Shown: positions 1 to 8,625 of the stretch, piece by piece
How positions within the stretch are numbered: position 1 is the first letter of the stretch
Layout: each line of letters begins with the position of its first letter
Source of the DNA: Methanobacterium sp.
Lineage (GTDB): Archaea; Methanobacteriota; Methanobacteria; Methanobacteriales; Methanobacteriaceae
NCBI GenBank assembly: GCA_003158115.1
Contig: PMGM01000018.1
Span: forward strand, 15,852 to 28,362
DNA: 12,511 nucleotides
Direction: 5' to 3'
Notes under the pieces: model-generated
What the model was told of the DNA's origin: nothing
Seen by the model: only the letters and a program-made list of their open reading frames with translations
The model's database searches: none
Program-made: the position numbers and the translations under genes

Positions 1-459
1 TGGTTGCTTAATAAAGATAATTTAAGACATATAATCATTTTAAACAATCCTGAAGCTGAAAAATGGGATTGGGATAATGTAAAAATTCATGCAGAGGAGT
101 ATATAGTTTCAAACAACGGATTTAGGATAGGTGCGCCTGATATTATTTTTGTTGTCCCACGTTATTTATGTAACAACTGCAATTTGACCCACAAAAATAT
201 GGATAGCTGTCCCAGTTGTAAAAGCGAAGATATCCTCAGATACCCCGGAGATCATCATCAACACTATTCTAGATATTTTATTGAGATAAAACCTAAAATC
301 GAAAATTTTGGGGCAACTTTAAGACATTTAAAATTATTTATTTCCTATGGATTTGATGATAAAGCATTTATATTCACAGAAGATTTAAGATATAAAAAAG
401 AGTTTGAAGATCAAGGTGTAAAAGTGATATTCCCTCCAGAAATACAATCTAACTTATGA
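1..459 (+). CDS. Putative PD-(D/E)XK nuclease-like protein with inserted zinc knuckle (5' end possibly outside window)
   Basis: No family name is recognised. Numbering from the TTG at 4, the protein shows GAPDI with Asp46, then a four-cysteine knuckle (C56xxC59 ... C69xxC72), then a strand YFIEIK with Glu94 and Lys96, then a helix (about 104-115) and a strand KAFIFTED. A buried Asp, an E-x-K about 48 residues later and a following helix/strand is the core pattern of the PD-(D/E)XK nuclease fold; Glu31/Glu32 could be the N-terminal helix acidic residue. The knuckle sits exactly in the loop between the Asp and the E-x-K strands. The frame is open to base 1, so the TTG at 4 may not be the true start. 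It converges on gap with a 44-bp spacer. Nuclease activity is inference; a non-catalytic zinc-binding protein is the alternative. Confidence 0.6.
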   Translation, partial: WLLNKDNLRHIIILNNPEAEKWDWDNVKIHAEEYIVSNNGFRIGAPDIIFVVPRYLCNNCNLTHKNMDSCPSCKSEDILRYPGDHHQHYSRYFIEIKPKIENFGATLRHLKLFISYGFDDKAFIFTEDLRYKKEFEDQGVKVIFPPEIQSNL

Positions 460-478
460 TTTAATAAAAATTAGATTT

Positions 479-487
479 AAAAAAAAA
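479..487 (-). terminator. Oligo-U terminator after gap
   Basis: Nine consecutive A on the plus strand give a U9 tract in the minus-strand transcript, 17-25 bases after the gap stop codon. Archaeal RNA polymerase commonly stops at such tracts without a hairpin. The short spacer to the convergent gene at 459 fits termination here. Confidence 0.45.
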
Positions 488-503
488 GAAATGTAGATTA
501 AAA

Positions 504-1520
504 TTATTTAATTATATCCATATTTTTATTGGTTCTAGCTATAGACTTTTCTGGGTTTGTTTCCAGTTCAAGCATGGCCCTTATAGCATCCACATTTTCA
601 GGTACCACATCAGATTCCTGGTGAACTGCTTGCATATAATATAATTCATTATTTACAATATTCAAGGATTCTCTCCATACTGCAATCTCAAATAAGTCTC
701 CTCTTGGCCTTCCAAGATCCTTTGCAAACTCCATGATTTCTGCTGTAGATCCAAGTCCTCTTGAAGCATCTACAAGTAAAACACGTGGAGTTTTTTCAAA
801 TGTATCTATTACATCGTCAATTGTTACATCAGATTCAAGCTCTACCATAAGATTATGTTGATGCATGAGCGTAGTTGGAACTAAAATTGCCATTGTTGTT
901 ATGTTAAGTCCATACATTACAGTTTGAACATCCGGACCATGATGTGAAGGTACTGTAGGAGGATTTGGCACTATTGAATTTATGGGTCCTTTATTAACCT
1001 GTCCAGGATCTGCACCGCGCCTTACCATCACTGCCCTAACTTTTTTAATACCGCATAGTTCCTTAATAGGATTTAGAGTTCTACAAAGACCAGTTGTATT
1101 ACAAGAAACTACCCTGACATAATCTTCTCCCACGGAATCATTAAAATTTGCAAATGAATTGAAAGATTTTCCTATCTTTCCATGTTTTTCACCACCCTGG
1201 AATATCCCCTTAACACCAGCTTTTTTGTAAGATTCCATATTCTTAACGCCTATCCCACCAGGAGTACAATCAACCACTATATCAACCTTATCATATAGAT
1301 CATCAATAGTACCTTTTACAGGGATATCTGCTTCTTCAAAGAGGTTTTCCCTATCTGGTGAGCTCATGTAAATATCATAACCTAATTCCACTGCCCTTTT
1401 AGCCTCAAAATTGGGGGTTCGTTTAGTAACTCCTACGATCTTCATATCGTCTTGGGCAGTTACTGCATCTGCAACTCTTTTACCAATGGTACCATATCCA
1501 TTTATTCCAACAGTTTTCAT
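504..1520 (-). CDS. gap: Archaeal (type II) glyceraldehyde-3-phosphate dehydrogenase
   Basis: Phosphorylating GAPDH of the archaeal class, which interconverts glyceraldehyde 3-phosphate and 1,3-bisphosphoglycerate with NAD(P); in methanogens it mainly serves gluconeogenesis. The 338 residues match the family length. The Rossmann motif [12 protein letters not shown] is at residues 5-16. The catalytic cysteine is Cys140 in SCNTTGLCR, and [13 protein letters not shown] (167-179) and PSHHGPDV (191-198) are typical of the archaeal enzyme; the catalytic His is expected in the LMHQH segment near 218-222. The ATG start is fixed by a GGAGGT site 7 bases upstream. It is transcribed alone, with a U9 tract after the stop. 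Downstream it converges on the nuclease-like gene; upstream lies about 800 bp without a convincing gene. No clear TATA box could be chosen. Confidence 0.96.
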   Translation of the reverse strand: MKTVGINGYGTIGKRVADAVTAQDDMKIVGVTKRTPNFEAKRAVELGYDIYMSSPDRENLFEEADIPVKGTIDDLYDKVDIVVDCTPGGIGVKNMESYKKAGVKGIFQGGEKHGKIGKSFNSFANFNDSVGEDYVRVVSCNTTGLCRTLNPIKELCGIKKVRAVMVRRGADPGQVNKGPINSIVPNPPTVPSHHGPDVQTVMYGLNITTMAILVPTTLMHQHNLMVELESDVTIDDVIDTFEKTPRVLLVDASRGLGSTAEIMEFAKDLGRPRGDLFEIAVWRESLNIVNNELYYMQAVHQESDVVPENVDAIRAMLELETNPEKSIARTNKNMDIIK

Positions 1521-1526
1521 TAATAA

Positions 1527-1532
1527 ACCTCC
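1527..1532 (-). promoter_or_regulatory. Shine-Dalgarno site of gap
   Basis: GGAGGT on the minus strand, 6 bases before the ATG at 1520. It is a strong match to the archaeal 16S 3' end and confirms the start. Confidence 0.8.
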
Positions 1533-1895
1533 ATTTCATAGGATTTTACCAGTTATTCTACATTGTGAGATAAAAGTAATTATCAACCTATTTCTTAAAT
1601 TTTATTATTAATATTTCATTGTTTCTTCAGAAAATTTGTTTTTAATCAGAATTATTACTTTTCACTCTCATGATAATGTTTTAGATATTTACATCATTAA
1701 ATCTTTTGATTTTTTTTATTAAAATTAGAAATAATTGTTTTGAAATATTTTTAAGATCATATATCTAACTTGATTAATCATTTTAAGGTTATGGTTAATT
1801 TTGTTTGATAGGCATAAAATATCAAAATAATTTATAAATATTTTAACGCTTAAAAACTGATGAAAACCGATTAATAAAGATATGCATTACCATTA

Positions 1896-2015
1896 TTATT
1901 CTTCCATCAAACTTTCAGCAATCTGTAAAGAATTATTAAATGTATCTAATTCAGTTCTCATAAACAGTCCAAAGTACCATCAACTTCTTGATTAAATTGA
2001 TATACCCACTTTTTC
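1896..2015 (-). pseudogene. Possible remnant of a decayed gene (C-terminal end)
   Basis: Read on the minus strand, protein-like segments follow each other in shifting frames: EKVGISI (about 2015-1995), NQEVDGTLDCL (about 1993-1958), then YFGLFMRTELDTFNN continuing through SLQIAESLMEE to a TAA at 1896-1898. Composition looks like an ordinary soluble protein end, but no segment has its own start site and the parent family is not recognised. In DNA this AT-rich, open stretches of this size arise by chance, so this is a weak call. Confidence 0.25.
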
Positions 2016-2242
2016 TAAAAAATAAAGAATTTTAAAAAATAATATTATAATAATGTATATTCTGTGAAATAGTTCATGTTATTAGAATAAAAGTTTATAC
2101 AAAAGTGATTGATACGCACCAATTGAGATCATTTGTATAATTAAAATGGATATATTTTGAGATATCTACAATAAAAATGTATTATAGCATCAAATTGTTC
2201 ACTGACTTTTACATATAATGTGCATAATACGTTCAAAATAAT

Positions 2243-2252
2243 TCATATAATA
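2243..2252 (+). promoter_or_regulatory. Candidate TATA box for the small ORF pair
   Basis: TCATATAATA preceded by an A-rich stretch. It would start transcription near 2275, about 70 bases before the ATG at 2345. Other TATA-like words nearby make the choice uncertain. Confidence 0.25.
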
Positions 2253-2344
2253 CATTTGGTATCAAACAAATTAAGGAACAACAAAGCATAAAAATTAAAA
2301 TACAACAAATAAAGGAGTTCTACAAGATATTAGGAGTCAAGACT

Positions 2345-2539
2345 ATGAGATCAAGTAAACAAAGTTTTGAAAACGGAAGAATACCGTTCAAGATATCTAA
2401 AATGGTTGCAATATCTTCTTCTGGATTTCAATCAGCAATTGCGACAGGTTTGTCGTACTTAAGTTCATCAATAAATAATTTAGGAAACGTATTGGCAACC
2501 AAGCACATATCCCCTATAACTGGAGGCTGGATTAAATGA
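2345..2539 (+). CDS. Small orphan protein, 64 residues, first gene of an overlapping pair
   Basis: Not recognised. It starts with ATG 8 bases after AGGAG, a good ribosome site, and its stop overlaps the next start in ATGA, the usual form of translational coupling. The product is basic at the N-terminus (MRSSKQSFENGRIPFKISK) and then rich in Ser, Ile, Leu and Gly, with a mildly hydrophobic middle (about 20-50: MVAISSSGFQSAIATGLSYL and on). There is no cysteine, no clear transmembrane helix and no known motif. It lies in the AT-rich insert between gap and top6A. Ribosome site, coupling and composition support a real gene, but a chance ORF cannot be excluded. Confidence 0.4.
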   Translation: MRSSKQSFENGRIPFKISKMVAISSSGFQSAIATGLSYLSSSINNLGNVLATKHISPITGGWIK

Positions 2540-2772
2540 ATAAAAAATTATCAGTGACTCTATTGTTACTGGTGGGTTTAGTTGCTATATGTGCATGGTA
2601 CAGGAGAATTAAATGCTCAAACTGTATATCATCATTATTATTATCATCCGTGGTGAATAATTCTACTGTTCCCTCTGTGACTAATACAACTAAGGTCCCA
2701 CCTGTGGTTAATACAACACACCCTAATATTAGTAGAACTGAATTAATTATGATAATACAAAAGTTTATATGA
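2536..2772 (+). CDS. Small predicted membrane-anchored or secreted protein, 78 residues, Thr/Asn/Pro-rich
   Basis: Not recognised. A GGAGG lies 9 bases before the ATG, which overlaps the previous stop (ATGA). Residues 1-22 form a signal-peptide or anchor-like segment: MNKK, then the hydrophobic run LSVTLLLLVGLVAICAW. The basic patch YRRIK follows, then a C27xxC30 pair. Residues 40-66 are low-complexity Ser/Thr/Asn/Pro with two imperfect units (VPSVTNTTK and VPPVVNTTH) and N-x-S/T sequons at N42, N50, N59 and N64 (N41 also fits). That arrangement is usual for exported archaeal surface proteins that may be N-glycosylated. A short hydrophobic tail, ELIMIIQKFI, ends the protein. Export and glycosylation are inference. 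Confidence 0.5.
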   Translation: MNKKLSVTLLLLVGLVAICAWYRRIKCSNCISSLLLSSVVNNSTVPSVTNTTKVPPVVNTTHPNISRTELIMIIQKFI

Positions 2773-2890
2773 CTAAACTTTTACATTATAATTTATATTA
2801 CAAAAAAATTAGATAGGAAATTGAATCTGTTAATTTAATAAATTGTTAATTCAATTCTATGTCTTTATAATTTCAAAAGAGGGTAAAATC

Positions 2891-3145
2891 ATGATAATTG
2901 CAAATTTAGATAAAATTATTGGATTGGTTGGTTTGATAATGGGTATGGAATTAGTTGCTATAGCTATTTTCACTGCTTTAATATTATACTTTAGAAATCC
3001 TGTCGTTGCAGGGTTAATTGGGAATTTTTCATTTTTAACGATGGGATTAGGGCTTTTAGGTATTGCTTTAAACCATGAAAAAAAGATAATATTATATTTT
3101 TATTTAGATTTTGTGGATTCATTTCCATATAAAAATAAAAAGTAA
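2891..3145 (+). CDS. Small two-helix integral membrane protein, 84 residues
   Basis: Function unknown. The ATG at 2891 is preferred over upstream in-frame ATGs because GAGGG lies 7 bases before it. Two hydrophobic segments are visible: about residues 7-34 (LDKIIGLVGLIMGMELVAIA continuing through IFTALILYF) and about 37-60 (VVAGLIGNFSFLTMGLGLLG and on). A short arginine/asparagine turn separates them, and a basic, aromatic tail ends in YKNKK. Gly-rich helices suggest close packing or oligomerisation, but no transporter or toxin family is recognised. It converges on the zinc-ribbon gene with a 33-bp gap. Confidence 0.55.
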   Translation: MIIANLDKIIGLVGLIMGMELVAIAIFTALILYFRNPVVAGLIGNFSFLTMGLGLLGIALNHEKKIILYFYLDFVDSFPYKNKK

Positions 3146-3178
3146 TTTAATGTAGTTTAAAAGTAATTTACAGATAAA

Positions 3179-3325
3179 TTATTCGTCTTTAATAATAGTA
3201 TCATCACAGTCAGGACATAAATATTCCTTTACTTTGCCCTCTTTTTTGATTCTAGCATTTTTTTCATTTTCCCTTTCGAACCATTTATCGCATCTTCCAC
3301 ATTGTACTGTTTCTTTTTCAACCAT
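3179..3325 (-). CDS. Small zinc-ribbon protein, 48 residues
   Basis: A short gene on the minus strand: ATG at 3325, stop TAA at 3179-3181. The product begins MVEKETVQCGRCDKWFER and ends EYLCPDCDDTIIKDE. Four cysteines (C9xxC12 and C37xxC40), 24 residues apart, make a typical zinc ribbon; the linker is Lys/Glu-rich. Such minimal zinc ribbons are common in methanogens and are usually unassigned, and may bind nucleic acid or protein. The ribosome site is weak (GTGAT just before the start). The four spaced cysteines in one uninterrupted frame are good evidence that it is real. Confidence 0.7.
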   Translation of the reverse strand: MVEKETVQCGRCDKWFERENEKNARIKKEGKVKEYLCPDCDDTIIKDE

Positions 3326-3582
3326 GATATCACAATATTTATTCTGTTATTTGTATCATATTAATTTTTTTAAATTGAATAATTCTGGTTTTAAATTGAT
3401 AAAGGATGCATTTTTTGTTAATTTCTTTAAAGCGAAGTTAATTATTATAGTCTATAACTCAACAATAAAATGTATATTCTAATATTGTATTCTGAATTTG
3501 TAAAAATTTAAATTTAGTAATTAATGTTCAAAAACCGAAATTCTTGTTCTTAAAATTAATAAATTAATCTAAATAAATAATT

Positions 3583-3615
3583 AAAAAAAAATAAAGCTGG
3601 TTGATATTGCCAACC
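3583..3615 (-). terminator. Hairpin plus U-tract terminator after top6A
   Basis: On the minus strand GGTTG (3615-3611) pairs with CAACC (3603-3599) around a 7-base loop, followed by AGCTTTAT and a run of nine T (3591-3583). It begins 9 bases after the top6A stop and closes the five-gene array. Confidence 0.6.
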
Positions 3616-3624
3616 TTGGTATAT

Positions 3625-4690
3625 TCACATTGCATCGAGTTTTTCTGGTAAATAAGTATCAACTACATATTCCAATCCATATTTTGAGAAAGACTGCTGT
3701 TCTGCTTTTTTTCCAATTTTAAGCATTTTCTTAATTTCTACCTTCCAGAAATCATCTCTGTATCTAGGATCTTTATATAGTTCTTTGAGTCTTAATACAT
3801 CAATATCCTTTAATGGGTCAGTAGGTAAATCGTAATTTATAATATCTGACGCTGTAACTCCTAGGAATTTTGCATTGGGTGTTGCAAGTTCGTGGTTTAC
3901 ATGTGCGAGTTTTGCACTTCCAGATATTATAACCATTGCGATATGGAATCCCCATGGATCTCCATCGTTACAGATGTATACGGGGAGTCCAAGTTCTTCA
4001 TTAACCCTTTTAAGGAATCTTCTTGTTGCACGGGCTGCTTGTCCTTTAAGGCCGACAATGAGTGTTTCAAACTTTTTATAAGCGTTTTCTTGAACCATTC
4101 GATGGAACATACCCATTGTTTCTACTGCTATTACCCTTTGCACATTATGGTCGACTAGTTCAACTTCATCTATAGTTGGTGAAATTGTGTATCCTGATTT
4201 GCCCATTCTCAATGCGTTTATTTCTACGTCGTCGTCTTTGAGTGTTATATCTCCATAAACAGATGCACCATCTTCTTCTGGCATTAATCCTAAGTCTTCA
4301 CGTGAGATTCCAAGTGTTACTTCAAGATCTTCTCCTACTATGTTGGATTCTTGCTGGTCTCCGAAATCTATATCCCAACCTTCGGAAACATAGTACATTT
4401 CCCTCAGTGTTGCTGTTTTTCCTGTTTCCACAAGACTCTTGCAGAAATTGGCCATATATACCATTTGGCCAATTTTTTTGATCTGTTTCACATTTCCTAG
4501 TGATCTTTGTCCGTAGCGGTCTCCGAGTACATAGTATCGTTTTAAATCATCATAAACTATGTTTGAAGTACCCCTTGAAGGTACTTTTATTGCGGGGACG
4601 TTCATTAAATTTACATCCTCTATGATCTTTTCACCAAGACTTTGGAGTTTGTTTACAGCTAACTCTTTCCTGTTTAAGGCAAGTTCTTTT

Positions 4691-4701
<11 letters not shown>
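3625..4701 (-). CDS. top6A: DNA topoisomerase VI subunit A
   Basis: Catalytic DNA-cleaving subunit of the archaeal type IIB topoisomerase (Spo11 relative), which forms an A2B2 enzyme that relaxes and decatenates DNA with ATP. The 358 residues match the family. The winged-helix part carries [11 protein letters not shown] with the nucleophile Tyr at 103 (or its neighbour 104). The TOPRIM part shows Glu194 in AVETMGMF and the acidic pair Asp246/Asp248 in [11 protein letters not shown]. The start lies within the end of top6B (11-base overlap), implying translational coupling; two ATGs in a row (4701, 4698) make the exact start ambiguous. The N-terminus has a repeated peptide, NRKELAL then NRKELAV, which looks like an extension of a shorter ancestral start. 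Confidence 0.97.
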
Positions 4702-6304
<1,603 letters not shown>

Positions 6305-6310
6305 ACTTAG

Positions 6311-6315
6311 CCTCC
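6311..6315 (-). promoter_or_regulatory. Shine-Dalgarno site that fixes the TTG start of top6B
   Basis: GGAGG on the minus strand, 6 bases before the TTG at 6304. It decides in favour of the non-ATG start. Confidence 0.75.
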
Positions 6316-6344
6316 TTTAAACACAAATTATTATGCATCAATTT

Positions 6345-6356
6345 TTTTATAAATTT
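6345..6356 (-). promoter_or_regulatory. Candidate TATA box for top6BA
   Basis: AAATTTATAAAA on the minus strand in the spacer between the KH gene and top6B. Transcription would begin about 25 bases further on, leaving a leader of roughly 20 bases that still contains the ribosome site. Geometry fits an archaeal promoter, but the region is AT-rich. Confidence 0.4.
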
Positions 6357-6398
6357 AATATTAATTTTAGATTTTATTAGATTTGAAGCCTCTAAATA

Positions 6399-6977
6399 TT
6401 ATATGAGGTCTGTTTCATCTTTTGCCATTTTATGAAATTGTTTGATCTTCATATCACGTGTTTTTCTCTCGAGGAATGCATAAACAGTTTTATGTCTTAC
6501 TCCGTTTAAAATCATTTCAACGGCTTCTTTTGCAATGTGTATCTGTTCCATGTCCCCAATGATTGCAACTGTTTTACCATAAATAGAAATATCAACACCG
6601 GTCATATCGGTTATTATGTCTTTTGTTCGGCCGTCTTTTCCAATTATTCTGGCTTTTTGTCGTAATATTGCTTTTTTTGATTTTCCAACATAATCGGGAA
6701 GATTTATTATTTCGAGAATAGTTTCGTCTCCCATTAGTTTAACCGATATTTCAGGATTAAATCCCCTACCTATGGCTTTAACTATGTAACGAGCTTTCCA
6801 TACCGATAAAGGATCTTCAGTTTCTTCTGTTGGTGATATTGCCACTGTTCCAGCTTCACTATCCACTATTATTTCGGTTTTGGTTAAATTTTCAATTTCA
6901 TCTTTTGTAATGCCGCTTTTCCCAATAACAACCCCGACTCTTTCACGGGGAATTTTGAGGTATTCTGTGTCAGGCAT
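6399..6977 (-). CDS. Dim2/Pno1-like KH-domain RNA-binding protein
   Basis: Archaeal relative of eukaryotic Pno1/Dim2, which binds the 3' end region of pre-small-subunit rRNA during ribosome maturation. Two KH domains are visible: the first with GVVIGKSG (15-22), the second with [14 protein letters not shown] (about 109-122). Each contains the GxxG loop that contacts RNA. The 192 residues are typical of the archaeal family. The ATG is preceded by a strong GAGGTGA site. It lies 57 bases after the RIO1 kinase gene; in eukaryotes the kinase and Pno1/Dim2 act on the same pre-40S particle, so the neighbourhood supports the assignment. The role in archaea is inferred from the family. Confidence 0.9.
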   Translation of the reverse strand: MPDTEYLKIPRERVGVVIGKSGITKDEIENLTKTEIIVDSEAGTVAISPTEETEDPLSVWKARYIVKAIGRGFNPEISVKLMGDETILEIINLPDYVGKSKKAILRQKARIIGKDGRTKDIITDMTGVDISIYGKTVAIIGDMEQIHIAKEAVEMILNGVRHKTVYAFLERKTRDMKIKQFHKMAKDETDLI

Positions 6978-6981
6978 GATT

Positions 6982-6988
6982 TCACCTC
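6982..6988 (-). promoter_or_regulatory. Shine-Dalgarno site of the KH gene
   Basis: GAGGTGA on the minus strand, 4 bases before the ATG at 6977. A TATA-like GAATATATTTATT lies just upstream, so a separate short-leader transcript is possible. Confidence 0.65.
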
Positions 6989-7034
6989 AATTTAATAAAT
7001 ATATTCATATCCTTTTTAATAAACTTTTCTATCC

Positions 7035-7805
7035 TCATAAATCCATAATTTTACTTTTAATTTGATCCTTAGATATCTGAAGACCCATTTTTTTAAAATC
7101 TCTAAATAAGTTGTCTATATCTCTATTTAGAAGCTCCCTTGATATGGGATGGTCAACCATAACACCTTGAGATATGTCGATTATAACAGGTTCTCCATTC
7201 TCTATTAGTATATTGTAACCTGAAAGGTCACCATGTACTAATTTAGCGTCTTTATAAAGTATTTTAACGTAATCCATTATTTTTTTAGCTACGTATTCTG
7301 GATCAGATATTTTAGATTGTCTCATAAGTTGTGCAGGATTTCCAATTTCGTCTCCTATAAATTCCATAACTAAAATATTGTTTTTTGCAATAATAGGTCT
7401 TGGAACTCTGACTCCAACATCCTGAGCACGGGTTAAATTTCTTAATTCTTTGGTAACCCAAGTATTAATTAGTTGACGTTTATTGGAAGTTCTAACATTG
7501 AATCTGGGGTCTCCCTGAATGTAGTACTGCATTTTCTTAAAATCTGAAGTTCCTACTCTGTATATTTTGACTGCTACAAAATTACCCTCATCATCAATGC
7601 CTTTGAAGACGTTAGCCTCTTTTCCAGTACTTATTGCTCCTTGTAATTGGTTTATATAACCCATTTTTGCAAGTTTGTAGAGTGTTTCAAGTGTTAGTCT
7701 GTCAAAAACTTCACTTCCGACGTTTCTATCTTCATCGCCTTTTAAACGTTTTTCTGACAGTATTTTTCTCAATTGATTGTCAGCTTTAGATACTTTCGAG
7801 CACAT
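7035..7805 (-). CDS. rio1: RIO1-type atypical serine protein kinase
   Basis: Atypical kinase/ATPase of the RIO1 group, needed for late steps of small ribosomal subunit maturation. After an N-terminal helical part, the RIO nucleotide loop STGKEANVF is at 59-67. The ATP lysine is Lys80 in VAVKIYR and the flexible-loop region is about 83-110. The hinge is [14 protein letters not shown] (147-160), the catalytic loop is HGDLSGYN (191-198, Asp193 and Asn198), and the metal-binding Asp210 is in IDISQG. STGKEA and HGDLSxYN distinguish RIO1 from RIO2. At 256 residues it is an ordinary archaeal length and lacks the long eukaryotic tail. GGTGA lies upstream of the ATG. It sits between aIF1A and the KH gene on the same strand. 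Confidence 0.95.
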   Translation of the reverse strand: MCSKVSKADNQLRKILSEKRLKGDEDRNVGSEVFDRLTLETLYKLAKMGYINQLQGAISTGKEANVFKGIDDEGNFVAVKIYRVGTSDFKKMQYYIQGDPRFNVRTSNKRQLINTWVTKELRNLTRAQDVGVRVPRPIIAKNNILVMEFIGDEIGNPAQLMRQSKISDPEYVAKKIMDYVKILYKDAKLVHGDLSGYNILIENGEPVIIDISQGVMVDHPISRELLNRDIDNLFRDFKKMGLQISKDQIKSKIMDL

Positions 7806-7939
7806 GGGGTTTTCACCAATAAAAGAGCTTTAAACAGCTTTGAATTTGTTAAGACCTTATAATCATAAGTTAAATTAAGAACAATATTTAAAATTATGGT
7901 AGATGAAATTTAAAAGCTTAAAGCTTAAAATAGTATGGA

Positions 7940-7947
7940 TTTATAAA
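7940..7947 (-). promoter_or_regulatory. Candidate TATA box for the RIO1 gene
   Basis: TTTATAAA in the 209-base spacer between aIF1A and RIO1, which would start a transcript near 7915 with a leader of about 110 bases. Just upstream on the minus strand (7964-7951) is a small hairpin, CTGG-CTTCGT-CCAG, which could end or pause the aIF1A transcript. Together they suggest that RIO1 can be expressed apart from aIF1A. Confidence 0.35.
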
Positions 7948-8014
7948 CAGCTGGACGAAGCCAGTTCTGTCAAATTCTAACCATTTTAGATTTATTTAAG
8001 ATAAATAATTTAAA

Positions 8015-8320
8015 TTAAAGTTTTAAATAACCCCTTCGTTCGAGCCAGTTGGCTTCTGTTCTGGTATATCTCCATATAACATCTGCCTTCTCATCACTCT
8101 GGAAATCCCATGGTTTTATTAAAACAACATCTCCTTCTCTTATCCAGATTCTTTTCTTCATTTTACCCGGAATTCTTGAGAGTCGGGTTTTGCCATCTGC
8201 ACATCTAACCCTGAGTTTCCCATGGCCGAGTATCTGCTCAACAACTCCTGGTATTTCACCTCTTCTAGGTGATCTTACTCTCCTCATTTCTTGTGGGCCC
8301 TGATTTTGTCCTCTTTTCAA
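8015..8320 (-). CDS. eif1A: Translation initiation factor aIF1A
   Basis: Archaeal homologue of eIF1A (bacterial IF1), which binds the A site of the small subunit during initiation. The 101 residues contain the OB-fold: [20 protein letters not shown] (25-44), then [20 protein letters not shown] and [21 protein letters not shown]. The basic N-terminal tail ([20 protein letters not shown]) is usual for the family. The start is TTG at 8320, chosen because GGAGG lies 7 bases upstream; starting at Met12 would remove part of the basic tail and has no such site. It heads the minus-strand array with RIO1 and the KH gene. Confidence 0.96.
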   Translation of the reverse strand: MKRGQNQGPQEMRRVRSPRRGEIPGVVEQILGHGKLRVRCADGKTRLSRIPGKMKKRIWIREGDVVLIKPWDFQSDEKADVIWRYTRTEANWLERRGYLKL

Positions 8321-8327
8321 ATACTCT

Positions 8328-8332
8328 CCTCC
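8328..8332 (-). promoter_or_regulatory. Shine-Dalgarno site that fixes the TTG start of aIF1A
   Basis: GGAGG within AAGGAGGAGAG on the minus strand, 7 bases before the TTG at 8320. Confidence 0.75.
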
Positions 8333-8460
8333 TTCTTGAAGCTGTTCTATGATCTGTAAAATGAAATAATTTTTATGTATGTTTATTTAATTTAAAAACA
8401 TATTTTTTTAACGATTATATTATTTTTAGTAATATAAATTCATTGATCATTTAACCTTCC

Positions 8461-8471
8461 TATTTATATAG
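8461..8471 (-). promoter_or_regulatory. Candidate promoter of the aIF1A array
   Basis: CTATATAAATA on the minus strand, preceded by AAAACA as a possible BRE. It is the best TATA match upstream of aIF1A. A start near 8436 would give a leader of about 115 bases, long for this group; weaker TATA-like words lie closer, so the true start may differ. It follows directly after a terminator-like hairpin (8487-8515), a sensible order of terminator then promoter. Confidence 0.45.
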
Positions 8472-8486
8472 TGTTTTGGGGTATAT

Positions 8487-8515
8487 AAAAAAGCGCATTT
8501 ATCAAAGATAAGTGC
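8487..8515 (-). terminator. Terminator-like hairpin with U6 tract
   Basis: On the minus strand GCACTTATC (8515-8507), loop TTT, then GATAAATGC (8503-8495) form a 9-base-pair stem with one G-U pair, followed by GC and six T (8492-8487). The form is that of an intrinsic terminator for transcription arriving from the 8626-9390 side, which today holds no clear intact gene. Confidence 0.5.
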
Positions 8516-8625
8516 ATCAGGAAAATTTAGATTAGTTTATTCTGAATACCATTGGACAATATCAATTGATTTGATCAAACTTTAAAACAGATTTTAAGCA
8601 TTTTCTTAATCAAAGGATAACTTAG

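Larger units (their letters stand above)
1541..2330. other. Long AT-rich region without a convincing intact gene
   Basis: About 790 bases, very rich in A and T, lie between gap and the first small ORF at 2345. I see no ORF with a start signal and coding character, no tRNA-like fold and no inverted-repeat mobile-element ends. Two things stand out: a possible decayed gene end on the minus strand (1896-2015, listed separately) and TATA-like words near 2243-2252, placed suitably for the small ORF pair downstream. The gap promoter must lie in the first part, but I cannot pick one box over another. Confidence 0.5.

Noticed and set aside
1541..2330. Search for a mobile element, integrase attachment site or tRNA in the long AT-rich region
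   Set aside because: No terminal inverted repeats, transposase-like frames or cloverleaf were seen by eye; a tRNA scan and a nucleotide repeat search would be needed to be sure.
2843..2890. Upstream ATG at 2843 as the start of the small membrane protein
   Set aside because: It lacks a ribosome site, while GAGGG stands 7 bases before the in-frame ATG at 2891.
3138..3170. Direct repeat AAAAGTAATTTA, two copies 9 bases apart, at the end of the small membrane protein gene
   Set aside because: Low-complexity AT sequence between convergent genes; no third copy, no spacer pattern and no sign of a target-site duplication or CRISPR array.
3234..3482. Plus-strand open frame of 82 codons ahead of top6A
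   Set aside because: It has no ribosome site, is made mostly of Phe, Leu and Ile as expected from T-rich DNA, and is antisense to the zinc-ribbon gene, which has better support.
8049..8303. Plus-strand open frame antisense to aIF1A
   Set aside because: It is an exact shadow of the aIF1A coding region and has no start signals of its own.
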